From the NCBI GenBank assembly GCA_016808115.1, contig JAEQBH010000287.1, positions 1,116,001 through 1,180,000 of the forward strand: 64,000 nucleotides of DNA. The letters are read 5' to 3'. This DNA comes from Tetrastigma voinierianum. Taxonomy: Eukaryota > Streptophyta > Magnoliopsida > Vitales > Vitaceae. Made by a program: the position numbers and the translations under genes. The notes beneath the pieces were generated by a model. That model was given only the letters and a program-made list of their open reading frames with translations, made no database searches and had not been told where the DNA came from. Numbering within the stretch: the first letter of the stretch is position 1; every line of letters starts with the position of its first letter. This document shows positions 11,624 through 23,460 of the stretch, one piece after another.

Positions 11624-12208
11624 CTAAAACGTAGCACGAGTACCGTCCGATGTGTAGGTGGTAACCCTCATACGCTCACAATCAATGAAGACTCGATATG
11701 CCATCAACCAGTCCATCCCAAGGATGAAGTCGAACTCTAACATGTCCATGACCCTCAGGTCCACAGTGAGTAGAATCCCAAAGATTTCTAACTCGCAACC
11801 CCAACATATTAGATCCACGCTCACCCTAGTCCTAAGGGGAGAACTCACATACATGGGCTTCTCCAAAGTCTCAACCTCTAAGCCCAATTCTCTCACACAT
11901 GATTCAGCAATGAATGAATGTGATGCACTAGAATCACAATACTCCCGCTCCCATGCGAGATAACAAAACATACCCCATAGCTTGACTGATCCGCTTGGCC
12001 CGCCATGGTGTGATAGCGCAGACACGCCCCCAACTCGACGTCCCACCCTATGGCCCCGTCCCTCTCGCCCTCGACCCATACTCTGGCCCCTCCGTCTGTC
12101 TAGGTAAAGGAAGGTGCCCGTGCAAAGACTCCTAAGGTCAAGGTGCCTGGGCTCCTCGGGACCACACTCGGGCGTGGCTGAACATAATCGCATCCGTGCA
12201 CGCTCCAA
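11624..12208 (-). pseudogene. Tekay-like gag C-terminus and protease
   Basis: A 194-codon open stretch. Its first ~100 residues are Arg/Gly-rich, as in the gag-protease linker, and include GGVSALSHHG. The aspartic protease then reads CDSSASHSFI, where the family has D-S/T-G-A; here the glycine is serine. The second half has VMDMLEFDFILGMDWL and YRVFIDCERMRV. It is one of the few long frames in the element. It is not an independent gene: upstream gag is frameshifted and there is no start context of its own. Confidence 0.8.
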
Positions 12209-13124
12209 CCAATGACCGGACCGGCGGTCCCAAACCTCGATCTCGCTCTCAGCAATCCCGCCTAATATGTCCGCTTCGATGGGCGTGAGATAACACGGCC
12301 AATCCGCCTCGGCCGACCGGAATCTCTAATCTAGCCTTAGCTCTCGGGTACGGCCGCAGCCTGCCCCCGAAACCCTTGTGGAACTAGAAGCCTTCAACTT
12401 TTCTTAACTAGAAGACTCACTCTCCTTCCTCTATCACTAGCCTCGCAGCCTGATGCTCCATGCATCCTCTATCTCTCTCTTTATGGCCATAACAGTCCTG
12501 ACCATAGAGTCCATATCTTGTAGGAGGAATCCTACAATCTTGCCCTGGATGGACAACTTCAGCCCATCCTCAAACTTCTCACCTACAGGCAAGTTATGGC
12601 AACATATCATAGCAAACAGCTAACTCTATGAATTTAGCCATGTACTCCATCATTGTCATCGGTCTCCCCGCTTAAATTTAGAACTCCTGCAGCCTTCGCA
12701 TCTGTAGCGCAGGGGCGGAAGTGCTTACCCATGAAAAGTTCATGGAACTCTGCCCAAGTCATCGCTTTCATGTCTCTAGAAGTCTTAACCCAATCCCCAC
12801 CATACTGGGACTCACCCTCTAGCTGCACAGCTGGGGTCAACTTCATCAATCGAAGGTGATCTCTATAGCCTCCAATATCTTCTTGATCAATCGGAACTAA
12901 TGGTCAGCCACCATCGGATCCCCTCCCCCTATGAATGTCGAAGGATGATGTGTCTTAAAGCTCTAGAGGTTATTTGAACCTCCATGACCCCTAGCTGCAC
13001 TAGCCTATGCAATGCTAGTCAAAGCAGCGCTCATAGCCTCCATAAAGGCCTACTGGTCAAAAGCGGGTGATGGATGGACATCGCCCCTTGGATGACCTCT
13101 ACGTCCTCGTCCTCCACTTTCCAT
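12209..13124 (-). pseudogene. Tekay-like gag remnant
   Basis: A probable gag start is ATG at 13124 (minus), giving MESGGRGRRGHPRGDVHPSP, with in-frame stops soon after. Then come HPSTFIGGGDPMVADH and, at 12850-12640, GESQYGGDWVKTSRD and MTWAEFHELFMGKHFRP, the core of chromovirus gag. The expected CCHC knuckle near 12350-12430 is not readable. It lies directly downstream of the PBS and 5' LTR in the minus direction. Confidence 0.8.
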
Positions 13125-13499
13125 CAAGACATTTCAAATGGAAATAGGGTTATCAAACCTCTGTTTCAGTCTAACTAGTAGTGCACATGCCAAACACAAA
13201 TAGACTTTGTCAACATGAGCTACACCGTTCATCCCTTTTTCCTTAGTGGTGCAAATTAGCAACCACTAATACATTCAATTTAATCTCAGAATTATCATGC
13301 TCAGTTTTTTTTCTTTTTCGAACCCCTAAGGTTATGTCTTCTAATCCTAGTGTTCCATGTTCAATTTACCATATAAAATGTTCACACAAATCATGCACAT
13401 ATCACACACATATCACACACATAAATTCACAAAATGCACAATGAATGCATGATCTAAACCCGTGCCCTATCGAGTCCTAGGTATTCGTATACCTAAACT
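13125..13499 (-). other. Tekay-like 5' leader
   Basis: Untranslated leader between PBS and gag. AT-rich with repeated 'acacat' phrases; no gene seen. Confidence 0.5.
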
Positions 13500-13511
13500 C
13501 TTATACCAAGT
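13500..13511 (-). other. Degenerate initiator-Met PBS
   Basis: The complement reads TTGGTATAAGAG, one change from the common plant PBS TTGGTATCAGAG. It sits next to an LTR end GGGGCGTCACA. Confidence 0.7.
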
Positions 13512-13512
13512 T

Positions 13513-16354
13513 GTGACGCCCCAAATCCAGGGGGTCTAAATTTATTTTTTATTTTTAATTTTTAATTTTAATTTTTTTTTTTTTTTTTTTTTTTTTGCTG
13601 CTAATCAACTCTGTCGCGACAGAGTAGCATGGGTGGTCTATCGCGACAAATCTATCTATCACGATACCCCGTCACTACCACATACGAAAGTCAAGACACA
13701 TACGCCAATGATGCGCACTGGCCACACACATCGACTTCGCTACGCCCCGTCCAGCCAACCTCGTCAGACACCACGCTCACTATGGCGACAAGAGGTTGCA
13801 ATTCCCTGTCATGACAGAGAATTCTCTATTGCGATTGAGACTCTTCCCTTCCTAGCCAAACTGTGACATAATGTCAAACAATGTCACGACATAGACCGAG
13901 CACTATCGCTACAGAGAAGAACTCTGCCGCGACCCAGGCCATCAGGTCTTCCCACAAGCTGGTCACGACATAGATGGCCATGTCGTGACACATACAGCCA
14001 TGTCGCGACACGGGCCCTTCTCTGTTGTGCACTCGCAAGCGTCCTGCCACACGTGCACGCCAGCTACGCGCACCCAAGCCATGTTGAGTATGCGGCCTGG
14101 GGACCTTGTCAAGACCAGGACTTCCTGTCGCGATGGGAAACCAGAATTCTCTGTCGCGACAGAGGATAAGAAGTGGACAGTAGTCCATTCTTTCTTATCC
14201 TTTGCACTTCAAATTTTCTTCCATACATTTCCTCAATTACTACTATCTCTATACAATTTGTACTAACAGTATAATGTCCGGGAAAATATCCACACCATAT
14301 TAAACCAGTCTGAAAGTAAGTTTTTTATTACAAAACTTATTATTTACATTGAAAAATTGGACATTCAGTCCAAAATATTACAAAATAAATGAACTAGCCA
14401 CAACCCGACCTTTTTCACAATAATCCTCAGTTATGCTCACCTCCGGATGTACCTCCAGTATCTGAAAATATATTTACCCGCGATGGGGTGAGCAATGCCC
14501 AGTAGAGAAATTTTCCTACAAAGACTACTTGCCACCTCGAATGCACATGTAATGGCATACATAAAACATCCAATCATATTTCACATAAATAATACAATTC
14601 TATATGGAATATTACGTGTCATGTAAGAGATGAGACTCCCCATGCCCATAACCCGAGTCCCAACCGACTCCCTCATACCAACTACGCCAAGTATGAAAAA
14701 CCAGTCATTGGCGTTTCACCTAATGACTTGACTCATTGGACCAACCTCCAATATTCATTTTAATTTCATCAAATCCCATGTGTTTATTTGTGTGTTGCGT
14801 ATTTTTGGGTTCTCACCTCAGGAACGTCACACGCCTTCCCAACATTTTTACGGTCTTTCACCGACGATTATCATGTCTAATCGCGAATGGATTTGGGTCT
14901 TTCACCCTAGGGGGGATCTACCCCATCTTGCTATGCCCAACACAAGTGAACTATTATTATTATTGTTTTACCCAACCGTGAGTCTCGATTTTGGACGTTG
15001 TCCCATTTCCTAGCTCACCACACATTCACCAAAAATGGTGAGTCAGCCATCACTATGCACCCATATCCGACTCGATGCGATGTTACCATGCATATGGAAT
15101 GCAAGTATGCCATATTAAGTTACATGCATCATTTCCAATTTATGGCAAATAATTTTCATTCATCATGTCAACATATCGAAGCATACCGATATAAATTTTC
15201 ACACACTGCATGTTATTCAATTATCAAGCAATAACACACAAAAGATCCTTAAATTGGGATCTCAATCTAACGAGGCATTATCCGGCCTCAACATTAAAAA
15301 CACGCAACAAAAAAAAACAAAATTTTTTTTCCCAGAAATTAGGTCTCTATCACGACAGAGGTTCCTTTGTCGCGACAGTCATATCGCGCCCCGGGCACCT
15401 GGCCACACTTAGCCCGAAGTCGCCGGCCGTGCTCACGTCATTGCCAGCATCGCACTAATCTCGCCTTCGCCACGCTTGCCGACGTGGTTGTTTCCTAGCT
15501 TAGGTACGACACAGCCGAGTCAGTCGGTCTCGCTTAGTCCGTAACCTTAAAAATGCCTTTTCTGTACAATTATGGCCTGCCTAAGCAGTCTCGAACATTT
15601 TCGCCTCCTATCCTAAAATTTTGGGACTAAGCATCTAGGCCACTCACAGCCCCAATGAAAACCGTGCCATTAAATGGCATTTAAGCTAGAAATAACACCG
15701 AGTAGGAAAATCCCCTACCTCTTAGAGTTTGTCAAAACTCCCTGATTTCGGTACCCACACGTAGCTCTCACTGTGGGGATCAACTTTGTCTCTTGCTCCA
15801 ACGAACACCGATGATCGGATCTCTGAGAAAACTAGAGAAAATGAGGAGCCTCTCTCTCCTCTTCTTTGCTTCTCCCCCTTTCCTCTCTCTTTCTTTTCCC
15901 TCCAATTTCCTCTCCTCCACCAAAATTTTGTCCAACTTGGTCTAGTGGGATGTCCCATTTGCCACATGTCACCTCTCCATTGGTTCTCTTGATTTATCTC
16001 TTATCCATATTCCTTGAGATTTTCGCCTTTCCCAAAGTACACATGTCCCACATGGGTCCCACTTAGACCTTTGTTTGACTTGCTCTTCAATTGACACATG
16101 GCTCCATATGAGCCATCCATCATGTGTCAAGCGACCCTTGTCACTCTCGGTGCCTCGAAAAACATGGAATCCCGATTGTCTCGGAATTTGACAAAATTCG
16201 ACAAAATTCGACAAGGTAGCTAGATTTCATGAGACGATTCCAACGGTGAAGTTCGTTTTGTCATCCGAGATCTATGAAAATTCCGGATTTTCAACCAAAA
16301 TTACCGTTTTATCTTTTTTTTTTTTCAAAAAATTGAATTTTCTCAGGTTTTACA
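13513..16354 (-). repeat. 5' LTR of Tekay-like element
   Basis: A 2.84-kb LTR on the minus strand, from TGTAAAACCT at 16354 to GGGGCGTCACA at 13513, followed by the PBS. It shares blocks with the LTRs at 38611-40640, 49429-51135 and 53800-55390, and its first 590 bp match 5049-5638. It differs from those in carrying TGTCGCGACA-type palindromes at 13608-14165 and 15345-15380. A poly-T run lies at 13570-13596. The flank at 16355 is protease sequence of another element, so this LTR marks an insertion point. Confidence 0.8.
13608..14165. repeat. TCGCGA palindrome array in Tekay-like LTR
   Basis: An 18-bp perfect palindrome ACTCTGTCGCGACAGAGT lies at 13608-13625. TGTCGTGACA is at 13981, TGTCGCGACA at 14001-14010, and a 16-bp palindrome CTCTGTCGCGACAGAG at 14149-14164. 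Around ten decayed versions lie between. Another TGTCGCGACA is at 15368-15377. Confidence 0.9.
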
Positions 16355-16998
16355 CTACCCGGTATAATGGGTATCTCCTTATCTTCCTCCATGTCCAACA
16401 TTATGAAATTAGATGGGAAGATAAACTTATCTACCTTTACTAGCACATCTTCTATCACTCCCCGAGGGTGTTTCAATGATCTATCCGCTAGCTGCAGAGT
16501 GACAGTCGTGAGTCAAGCTTCACCTAACCCCAATAGTTTGAAAATGGATAAAGGAATGAGTTAATACTTGCTTCCAAGTCGCATAGATCTCTCTCGAAGA
16601 TTGAGTTCCCTATCTTTCATGGATTGTGAAGCTACCTAGGTCCTTCAGCTTCTGTGGTAGTTTCCTTTGAAGTACAACACTACATTCCTCAATAAGTTTC
16701 ACTATCTCAAAATCTGCTAACCTTCTTTTCCATGAAACAATGGTCTTTCATAATTTGACGCAGCTAGGCATACATTCGATGCATGCACCAGCGAGAATGT
16801 TGATATGCGATTTCGCCCTTCCATGAATTTGGTAAACTGTTTGTCACAGTTTATTCTTCTTCAAACGTTGAGGATACGGGACTGATGTAGATGGTTCATC
16901 TATAACTGCCTATTTCTCAGTCTCTTTCCTTTCATCTGATCTCTCACCCGACTTCTCTTAGAGCACTCCGCACATCGATCTTCCGGGTTCGCAGTGCA
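16355..16998 (-). pseudogene. Athila-like protease remnant (older element)
   Basis: The minus strand gives, in order, VVLQRKLPQKLKDLGSFTI (about 16700-16645), GNSIFERDLCDLEASIN (about 16615-16560), VTLQLADRSLKHPRGVIEDV (about 16510-16450), and KVDKFIFPSNFIMLDMEEDK (about 16445-16385). This is the aspartic protease region of Athila/Tat-type Ty3/gypsy pol. The family's active site DLGAS reads DLEAS here. It is cut at 16354 by the Tekay-like LTR and at 16998 by the Athila-like LTR. Its gag half is at 32824-33960. Confidence 0.85.
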
Positions 16999-17235
16999 TG
17001 ATGAGCTTAAGTCTACATTTTTAATCCATTTTTACATTTTGATTTTCATCAGAAAAGGAATAATTAATATCTGGGAGTATGAAAAACTCACAATTTGTTT
17101 ATTAGCGAGGAGTGTGAAAGAAAAGAAGCATTAGAAAATCGGCAATCGGTGGAGTAAAAATACGAGGAAAATGGCGAGGCGAGTAAGCCGGTGGGTAACT
17201 AATGTTGCAGTTTTGGGCTTGCATTGTCCAGTTAT

Positions 17236-18280
17236 GCAGGTCGCGACATCAGGAAAATTCGAAGGAAACTTGATGCAGGTCGCAACAGGCATTACAATGT
17301 AGGCAACTGAAGACTAACCAGAGACTTAAGATCGATGTCGCGACAAGGGATGGAGGTCGTGACAAGAGAAGCACATGGCCATGTGACGAGGTTTGAAAGA
17401 GGCGATGTGATTTACGCAAGAGTAAAATATGAGTTGTCATGACTGGCAACAGTTTAAAAGTATCAAGAAATCGTTCGGGTGAAGATAAAATCGCATGAGA
17501 CTACTTTCGATTGAAATTTGCAATTCCGCCAAAAGTGATAGCGACAAGAGTTATCTTCGCGACATATCCGAGAAACTCAACTCCGATTGAAAATTTGCGA
17601 GACTTAAGGCGATGTGCGTAAGAGATCGATGTGCGACATAAAAGATACCGATTCCGCGATTCTGGTTCCTAAAGTTGATGTCGCGACGAGAGATTGATGT
17701 ATCGACATCGGGGAACAATATCGATGAAAGCTTCAAAAACATTAGATTCTTTATCCGCGACAAAGGAAGTTGAGGTCGCGACGCCAGGAACACCGATTAA
17801 ACCTCGAGCTAAGACGATGTCGCGACAAGAGATCGATGTCGCGACGAGAAGTCGATAATAGCGACATAAGAAGACCACTGAGTTCAAGGCTGCGGGACTC
17901 AAAGGCGATGTCGCTCGAGAGATCGTGTCAGCGACCTTTAGGAGCGACCAATTCGAGCTGCCCGAGCCATAAAGTGATGTCGCGACAAAGTTGACCGGCG
18001 ACGCCAGAAATCGCTCGATTGAAGGGTGCGGGCAGGCTGATATCCTGACGAGAATCGATGTGGCGACGCCGGAGCAACGATTAAAACACATGGAGCCAAA
18101 AGATTGATGTCGCGACATCGAAGCCATCATTTAAGGTTAGAGAATAAGGTTGATCTTTCGCGACGTGATTCATATCGCGACAAGGTGCTACAAGAAAACA
18201 AAGAATATCATGACTTGCGATAATCTTTGCAACAAGTGCCAAACTAAGCGATGTCGCGACAAGGCTTTGAGGTCGCGACA
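17236..18280. repeat. TGTCGCGACA array in U3 of Athila-like 5' LTR
   Basis: Exact TGTCGCGACA occurs at 17336, 17818, 17978, 18108 and 18252 (start positions), with more than fifteen one- or two-base variants. Sites fall in pairs within a ~60-85 bp unit that also carries a 'gctgcgag' phrase. The last site ends at 18280, 71 bp before the TATA box. Confidence 0.9.
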
Positions 18281-18351
18281 CGAGCAATAACATGGGCCGA
18301 TCCATTGAAATCCACAAAAGGCGCATTGGAATTGGGGCCCAACCGGAACCC

Positions 18352-18359
18352 TATAAATA
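18352..18359 (+). promoter_or_regulatory. LTR TATA box
   Basis: TATAAATA in 'ccctataaatac', conserved at 31212 in the 3' LTR. Confidence 0.75.
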
Positions 18360-19947
18360 CATTTGCTACCAGAAAAGCGACTCTTGGCGACTTGAAAGAG
18401 ATCTGGGTTCTTGAAATATAATATTTTTATTTTTATTTTATTTTCTTTTCTTTTCTTTCTTTTTGTTTTCGTTTTCTTTCCATTTTATTTTAGATTAGAT
18501 TAGTGTATTGGATTCTAATTTAGTTTGAGCGTTAATTTTATGAGATTGAGCTGAATGTAGATGTATATTTGCGCCCATTCTTTATGCAGTTAAATTCAAA
18601 CAAAATTCTAGGATTTGAACACCGATTTATCCGATTCTGATGGTTTTTCTTGATGACAAAACTAATGCATGAGTATAATCAGTAATTTAGAAACCATTCC
18701 ATTGAATTGGCGTTATTATGTGAAATAATCTTTCTATGATATTTCATTCGCAATAGCTGAACTTGGATGTTAAATGGAAGCTTGGACTGTGTTCTTGGAA
18801 TTGCAGTCAATTTGGTCTCTTGTACCATACTTGAGAGGTTGTTTCATTTCACGATTTCCGGGAGGCCCTCTGGTGACCGCAGAGAAGGCATTCACGAGAG
18901 TAAGAAAACAATTTGGGAAGGTATTTGAACTTTGATATTGCAGTCTAATCATCTGTATATTTAAATCAATACATCCTCTTCTAAACATGTGAGAATAGGT
19001 TTAGTGAGTTATAAATTTAAGTATCTGAGAGAGTTCACCTCAATTAAATAGTAGATTCGAGTCCGTGTTATCCAAGGATCTAATCAAGGAAAGAATGGCT
19101 ATTCTAATTTTGGGGTGAAAGAGACCGATAGTCTGACCTCGTGATGACTCATGAAGGAGCTGGTGCTTGACCCATGTTGTGGGTGTGAAGTATTGAGAAG
19201 AAAATGGAACAAGGCAGCTAGTTTCATAAGTAGTTCTTTCACTTTGTGTTAGAAAAAGAAGCGGTTAAAGTGAGATGATGAGTTTGTGTGTGGTATGGAA
19301 GATCGGAATACATATATTAATCCCTTGGACTAGTTTTAAAAGATCATAGTTAGTAAGATAAGTCTGATTTGTAAGATTGATTCTTCACACAATAGCTGAT
19401 TATTCAATCTTTCTTTAGAGATATTGAATCTAAATTTGTTATTTTGATATTTCAATATTCAATTCATTTATTGTTCATCCATTTTTCTTATCATTCATTT
19501 CAAGCTTTCAAAGCAAATCTCACTACTCCATTATTGCTCTCACGTCAAATAGTATAGACTTAAGTAAGACTGGGTAGTTGATTGAAAAATTCTTGAGATC
19601 TACGTAGGATGAATATCTGGACTTAAATCCATTTTATTACTTATTAGGCACATTGCACTTGCGATATCTTTGGATCAAAACCACACGAAAGTAGTTTTAT
19701 TCTTATAAAAATATCTTTTAATCAAGTGATAGCAAAACTCACACTCCAAGTTTAATGGTTTTATTGCCGGGGATTAGACAATAGTCCTTGGGTAATAAGT
19801 CTCAAATTTGAATAGGTGTTTTGATCCATAACAATTTATTGATGTAGTCTTAACGAGTCTTATGGTATTGTTCTTAGGGTTAGATAATAGTCCCTTAGGT
19901 GATGATGTTATACACTTGTGTACATACTGCGATCCGGTCGACAAGTT

Positions 19948-19966
19948 TTATGGCGCGTTGGGGATC
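19948..19966 (+). other. Degenerate tRNA-Asp-type PBS
   Basis: TTATGGCGCGTTGGGGATC directly follows the LTR end. It resembles the Athila PBS TGGCGCCGTTGCCGGGGA, complementary to the 3' end of plant tRNA-Asp (from memory), with small deletions. Confidence 0.6.
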
Positions 19967-20119
19967 AAGAATTCTAATGTCGATATTGAACGAAAGAGGA
20001 AATACACTATTTGGACATTTTGAAGAAAGAACAAAATAGCTTTTCCAGCGATGGTTATTTTAGCCTTATTTTGCAAACCATATTGAAAATGATTGTTAAC
20101 CGGACTCATGTAATGTAAG

Positions 20120-21700
20120 TGTGTTTTGATTTCGGGGACAAGATTTTGCAATGCATGGAAACGAGAACAACGTCGGTTCCGGCGGACACGAGAATTAGAG
20201 GTACTCGGAAGCTTGAAAGATAAAGGCGAGAACCTTTCAGCCATGTTGAGGCGAAGACGGGATGGGAATGAAGCACATAGAGAAGCGGCTAGAGGCCTCC
20301 CGATCAACGATACTATGGAGGACTTAAGGCCGTTATTCAAGATGAGTGCTACGCAATCGAGCGATGACTATTGATGCAAGCAATTTTGAACTTAAACCGG
20401 CACTAATTACAATGGTCGACAACATGGAGTTTCTTTGGTCACATCCCACTTAGGACCCAGAAAGCAGGCTGCACCTAGGAAGATTTCTCGGGATGGCTAA
20501 CACGGTGAAGTTGAATGGGGTGAGACCGAGAAGTCATCAGCTAAATCTATTTCCATTCTCTCTAAGAATCTGTGGCTGACTACATGGTATGAATCTTTTT
20601 ACCGTGCTATAGCTCTTGTTGATGACTTAGGAGGAGTTAGTAGAGCTACTTGGGTGGAATTCTTCCCAGAAGCTCTCACCTCGGGAGAGAAGGAGGGGAA
20701 ATCATTGTGTTCAGCGGGGGAAGAGATGAAAGCTGTATGTAGCTTGGAAAGATTCAAGCAGTTCTTTGAAGATGTCGATCATGGGATAGATCGAGATTCG
20801 GATGGACGTTGTATATCATGCCTTGAATGATATATCAAAGGGGATCATTGATGAAGCTATGTTGTGGAGCATTCAAGCGAAAAAGTCTTGAGCGAGTGAT
20901 TGAAGACTGGCTAAATGCAATGTATAGCTCATGCTTCAAGAGGGCGGCGAGAGGAAAGGGATCATGGTGTAGGCGAGATGGCTGACCATGGAGGCTGAGA
21001 TTTGGATGCAAGTATGCACGAAATTTGGACAAATGAGAAAGGAGAAGACACACCTTGCCCATGAGATAGGGCCGATTGAATGAGTTATTGAAGAGTGTTA
21101 GAGAGCTGCGAAGAACAATTCTATGATGCAGAGGTTAAAGTATCTGGGGGTCATGAAATTATTTCGGCAATCTTAACCTCTTAGGCACATTATCACCCAG
21201 CAACGAGGGAACCTTGAAGGGCTTCTATATGGTGGAGGGCTTCTGAGGTGAGGCATGGGCAGAGCCCTCAAACGGGTTATCACACCCGACCACGAGTTCG
21301 GCGACAGGAAATGAACACGAGGAAATGAATATCGGGGGTCGGAGGAGGGTATCTTTGAAGAAGAACGGATGCTGCATTTCATGGGGATAAGAAGCTGTGA
21401 ACCTTCATGAACACAAAAGTTTGCGAGAGTTGGGAGCAAGCTGCTACCAATTCCTCAAATTTTTCGAGAACACCACCAATGCATCTGAAGAACTTTGGAG
21501 ACACCAAAATAAGGCGGTGGCCCCTGGCTCACATAAAGCCGGAGGAAGATACCTTCCCCAGTGACCTGAAAAGAAGGAAGTCCAGAAGGACTGCATGGGT
21601 ACAATGCGGCTTAGAAGTGGGAAGGAGTTAGAAAAGATGAAAGAAAAAATGACAGCAGCAAAGAAAAAGAAAGCCCAGAAAAGGAAGCCTTTGGAGAAAA
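20120..21700 (+). pseudogene. Athila-like gag remnant
   Basis: Frame-hopping translation shows FELKPALITMVDNMEF (about 20380-20430), LHLGRFLGMANTVKLNGV (about 20470-20525) and LFPFSLR (about 20548). These are the gag core wording of Athila/Tat elements. The C-terminal signature LRSGKELEKMKEK is at 21605-21645, followed by a Lys-rich stretch. No CCHC knuckle is readable. Multiple stops and frameshifts occur throughout. It lies just downstream of the PBS, as expected of the first gene in this element. Confidence 0.8.
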
Positions 21701-22340
21701 AGAAAAGAATTGGACGAGAAAGGATATCAAAAAAGGCTCTAGACTGCGGTCCCATTTCCACAGAGGCTGAGAAATCCAGGAATAGAGGAGGAGCGAGTTT
21801 GCAAGGTTTTGAAAACCTTTGGAAGCTAGGAATCGAGTACTGCCCTTTACGAAGTGGTGACTCGAGTGCCCACTCATGCAAATTCACTGAAAGGACATCT
21901 TGGCTTGAAAAAGAAAGATAGTAGAAGAAAAGGATGTCGTGAATCTCAACGCCACTTGCGATCTTGTGATAAAAGAAAATTGCGAGAAAAGATGAAGGAC
22001 CCGGGGGGCTTTACAATTCCTTGCATCATTGGAGGAATTGGTCGAAAACTCTTTGTGACTCGAGGCTATGATATAGAAGCTTGAGTGCCTCTTTCTGTTG
22101 CCAAGCGATTAAGTTTGGGGGAGGTTATTCCCACCACTATTACTCTTCAAATGGCGGGAGCGGATCAATGGTGAAACCTGAAGAGTCTTGGAAGATGTCT
22201 TGGCGAATATTGTTGGGAAATTTGTTTTCCGGTAGACTTCATCGTGGACATGGAAGAAGATTCTGAGTACCACAACTCTTGGGAGACCATTCCTGCTGAT
22301 TTGCACTTGATCGACATGCAAAGGGTTCTTACATGAGGGT
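21701..22340 (+). pseudogene. Athila-like protease remnant
   Basis: Motifs in order: MKDPGGFTIPCIIGGIG (about 21990-22040), VPLSVAKRLSLGEVIPTTIT (about 22086-22145), CFPVDFIVDMEEDSEY (about 22228-22272), and LHLIDMQR (about 22300-22322). Between the first two, the place of the catalytic DLGAS holds VTRGYDIEA and a stop, so the active site is lost. It follows gag in the usual gag-pro order. Confidence 0.85.
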
Positions 22341-22849
22341 TATGGAGAAGAAGCTGTTAACTTAAGCTGATCAAGCATGCGAGAATATAGATATAGCGGA
22401 GAAAATTGCAGTATGGTTGATGATGTCTATACCTCTGACATCTGATACTGATGATTATAATGCTCGAATTTTATCAATGAAAAAGAGATGAATTCAGTAT
22501 TGAAGATGACTACTCTGATTGTCCATCTGTGATTTTCATTATAAAGCTGTGTTGAGCACAGAAAACAAAGCAGAAATGACAAGGGAAAAAAATGAAAAGG
22601 GAAATTCAATCAAGAAACCCATTAGAGGGGCTAGTATTGAAAGAGTTGCTAAGTCTCGTTTGAAGTATGCTTATTTAGAATCACAAGAGAAGACCGGTGA
22701 TTATCTACGCTGAACTTAGTGATGATGAGAGCAGGTTGAGTGCGAAAAGAATCTTAAAGAAAGAAGCATAAAGAGTCTATAAGCTTAGTCCATTGAAGAA
22801 TTAGAGGTATCAATCCATCAATTTGCATGCACAAGTCGCTAGAAGAAAC

Positions 22850-23460
22850 CCAGAAACTACAGCGAGCTGAAGGAGACTAAATCGGTGATATGAAGGAAGT
22901 GGTCGAGGAAGGGGTACTCAGGCTATTTGAATCTTTGGTTTTATATACAATTCGAGATAGTCCTTTGGTGAGCCGGTCCATGTGGTTCCAAAGAAGGGTA
23001 GGTTTCTTGTGATCCATAATGAAAAATGGGTGGTTTCAACAAGAGTTAACTGGCGGGATGGAGGGTATGCATTGTTGATTACGGGAAGGCTGAACAGGCT
23101 ACGAGAAAGATCATTCCTTTGCCCTTCATTGATCAAATGTTAGACTGATTAGCGAGACACCTGTTTGTTTCTTGGATGGGTATTCGGGATACAATCAGTT
23201 GCTGTTGCACTTGAGGACCAGAAGACCCACCTTCCCATACCCCTATGGTACCTTTGCAGCGGAAAGTTCCATTTGAGGTGTGTATGCTATCTGCTACATT
23301 CCGAAGGTGTATGATGTCAATATTCTCGGACTTGGTTGAAGAAGAAGTTATGGAAATTTTATGGATGACTTCAACGTATATGGATCCAGTTTTTGATCGG
23401 TGTTTGAACACAGAGCTTGATTAGCCTTCAAGATGCCAAGACAAGCTTGACTAGCCTTTG
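22850..23460 (+). pseudogene. Athila-like reverse transcriptase remnant
   Basis: Several frames give EVVEEGVLRLFESLVLYTI (about 22895-22950), then SVHVVPKKG-like wording, CFLDGYSGYNQLLLH (about 23168-23212), PYPYGTFAA (about 23236-23262), and the catalytic box FMDDF at 23358-23372 followed by NVYGSSF. The catalytic box is locally intact while the surrounding frame is broken by indels. A wrong-frame reading of the opposite strand (23133-23411) is an artefact. Confidence 0.85.

Larger units (their letters stand above)
16999..19943 (+). repeat. 5' LTR of the nested Athila-like element
   Basis: Starts TGATGAGCTTAAG at 16999 and ends about 19943 (...GGTCGACA). It is 2945 bp and is repeated at 29855-32823. 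In order it has a palindrome array (17236-18280), a TATAAATA box at 18352-18359, a CT-rich tract (18420-18485), and a block 'ttccgggaggccctc' at about 18862 shared by the other Athila-like LTRs here. Two PBS-like phrases lie near the 3' end. Small frames inside (for example 17669-18130 minus) follow the repeat and are not genes. Confidence 0.85.

Noticed and set aside
11187..11963. Plus-strand frames at 11187-11627 and 11658-11963
   Set aside because: Antisense shadows of the Tekay-like RT and protease.
17669..18130. 153-codon minus-strand frame in LTR
   Set aside because: Repetitive Cys-Arg-Asp and Val-Ala-Thr-Ser phrases are the translated TGTCGCGACA array.
17236..18280. CRISPR-like array (short repeat, regular spacing)
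   Set aside because: Repeats are only 10 bp, spacers are themselves repeated and uneven, and the array lies in a plant LTR. It is a minisatellite.
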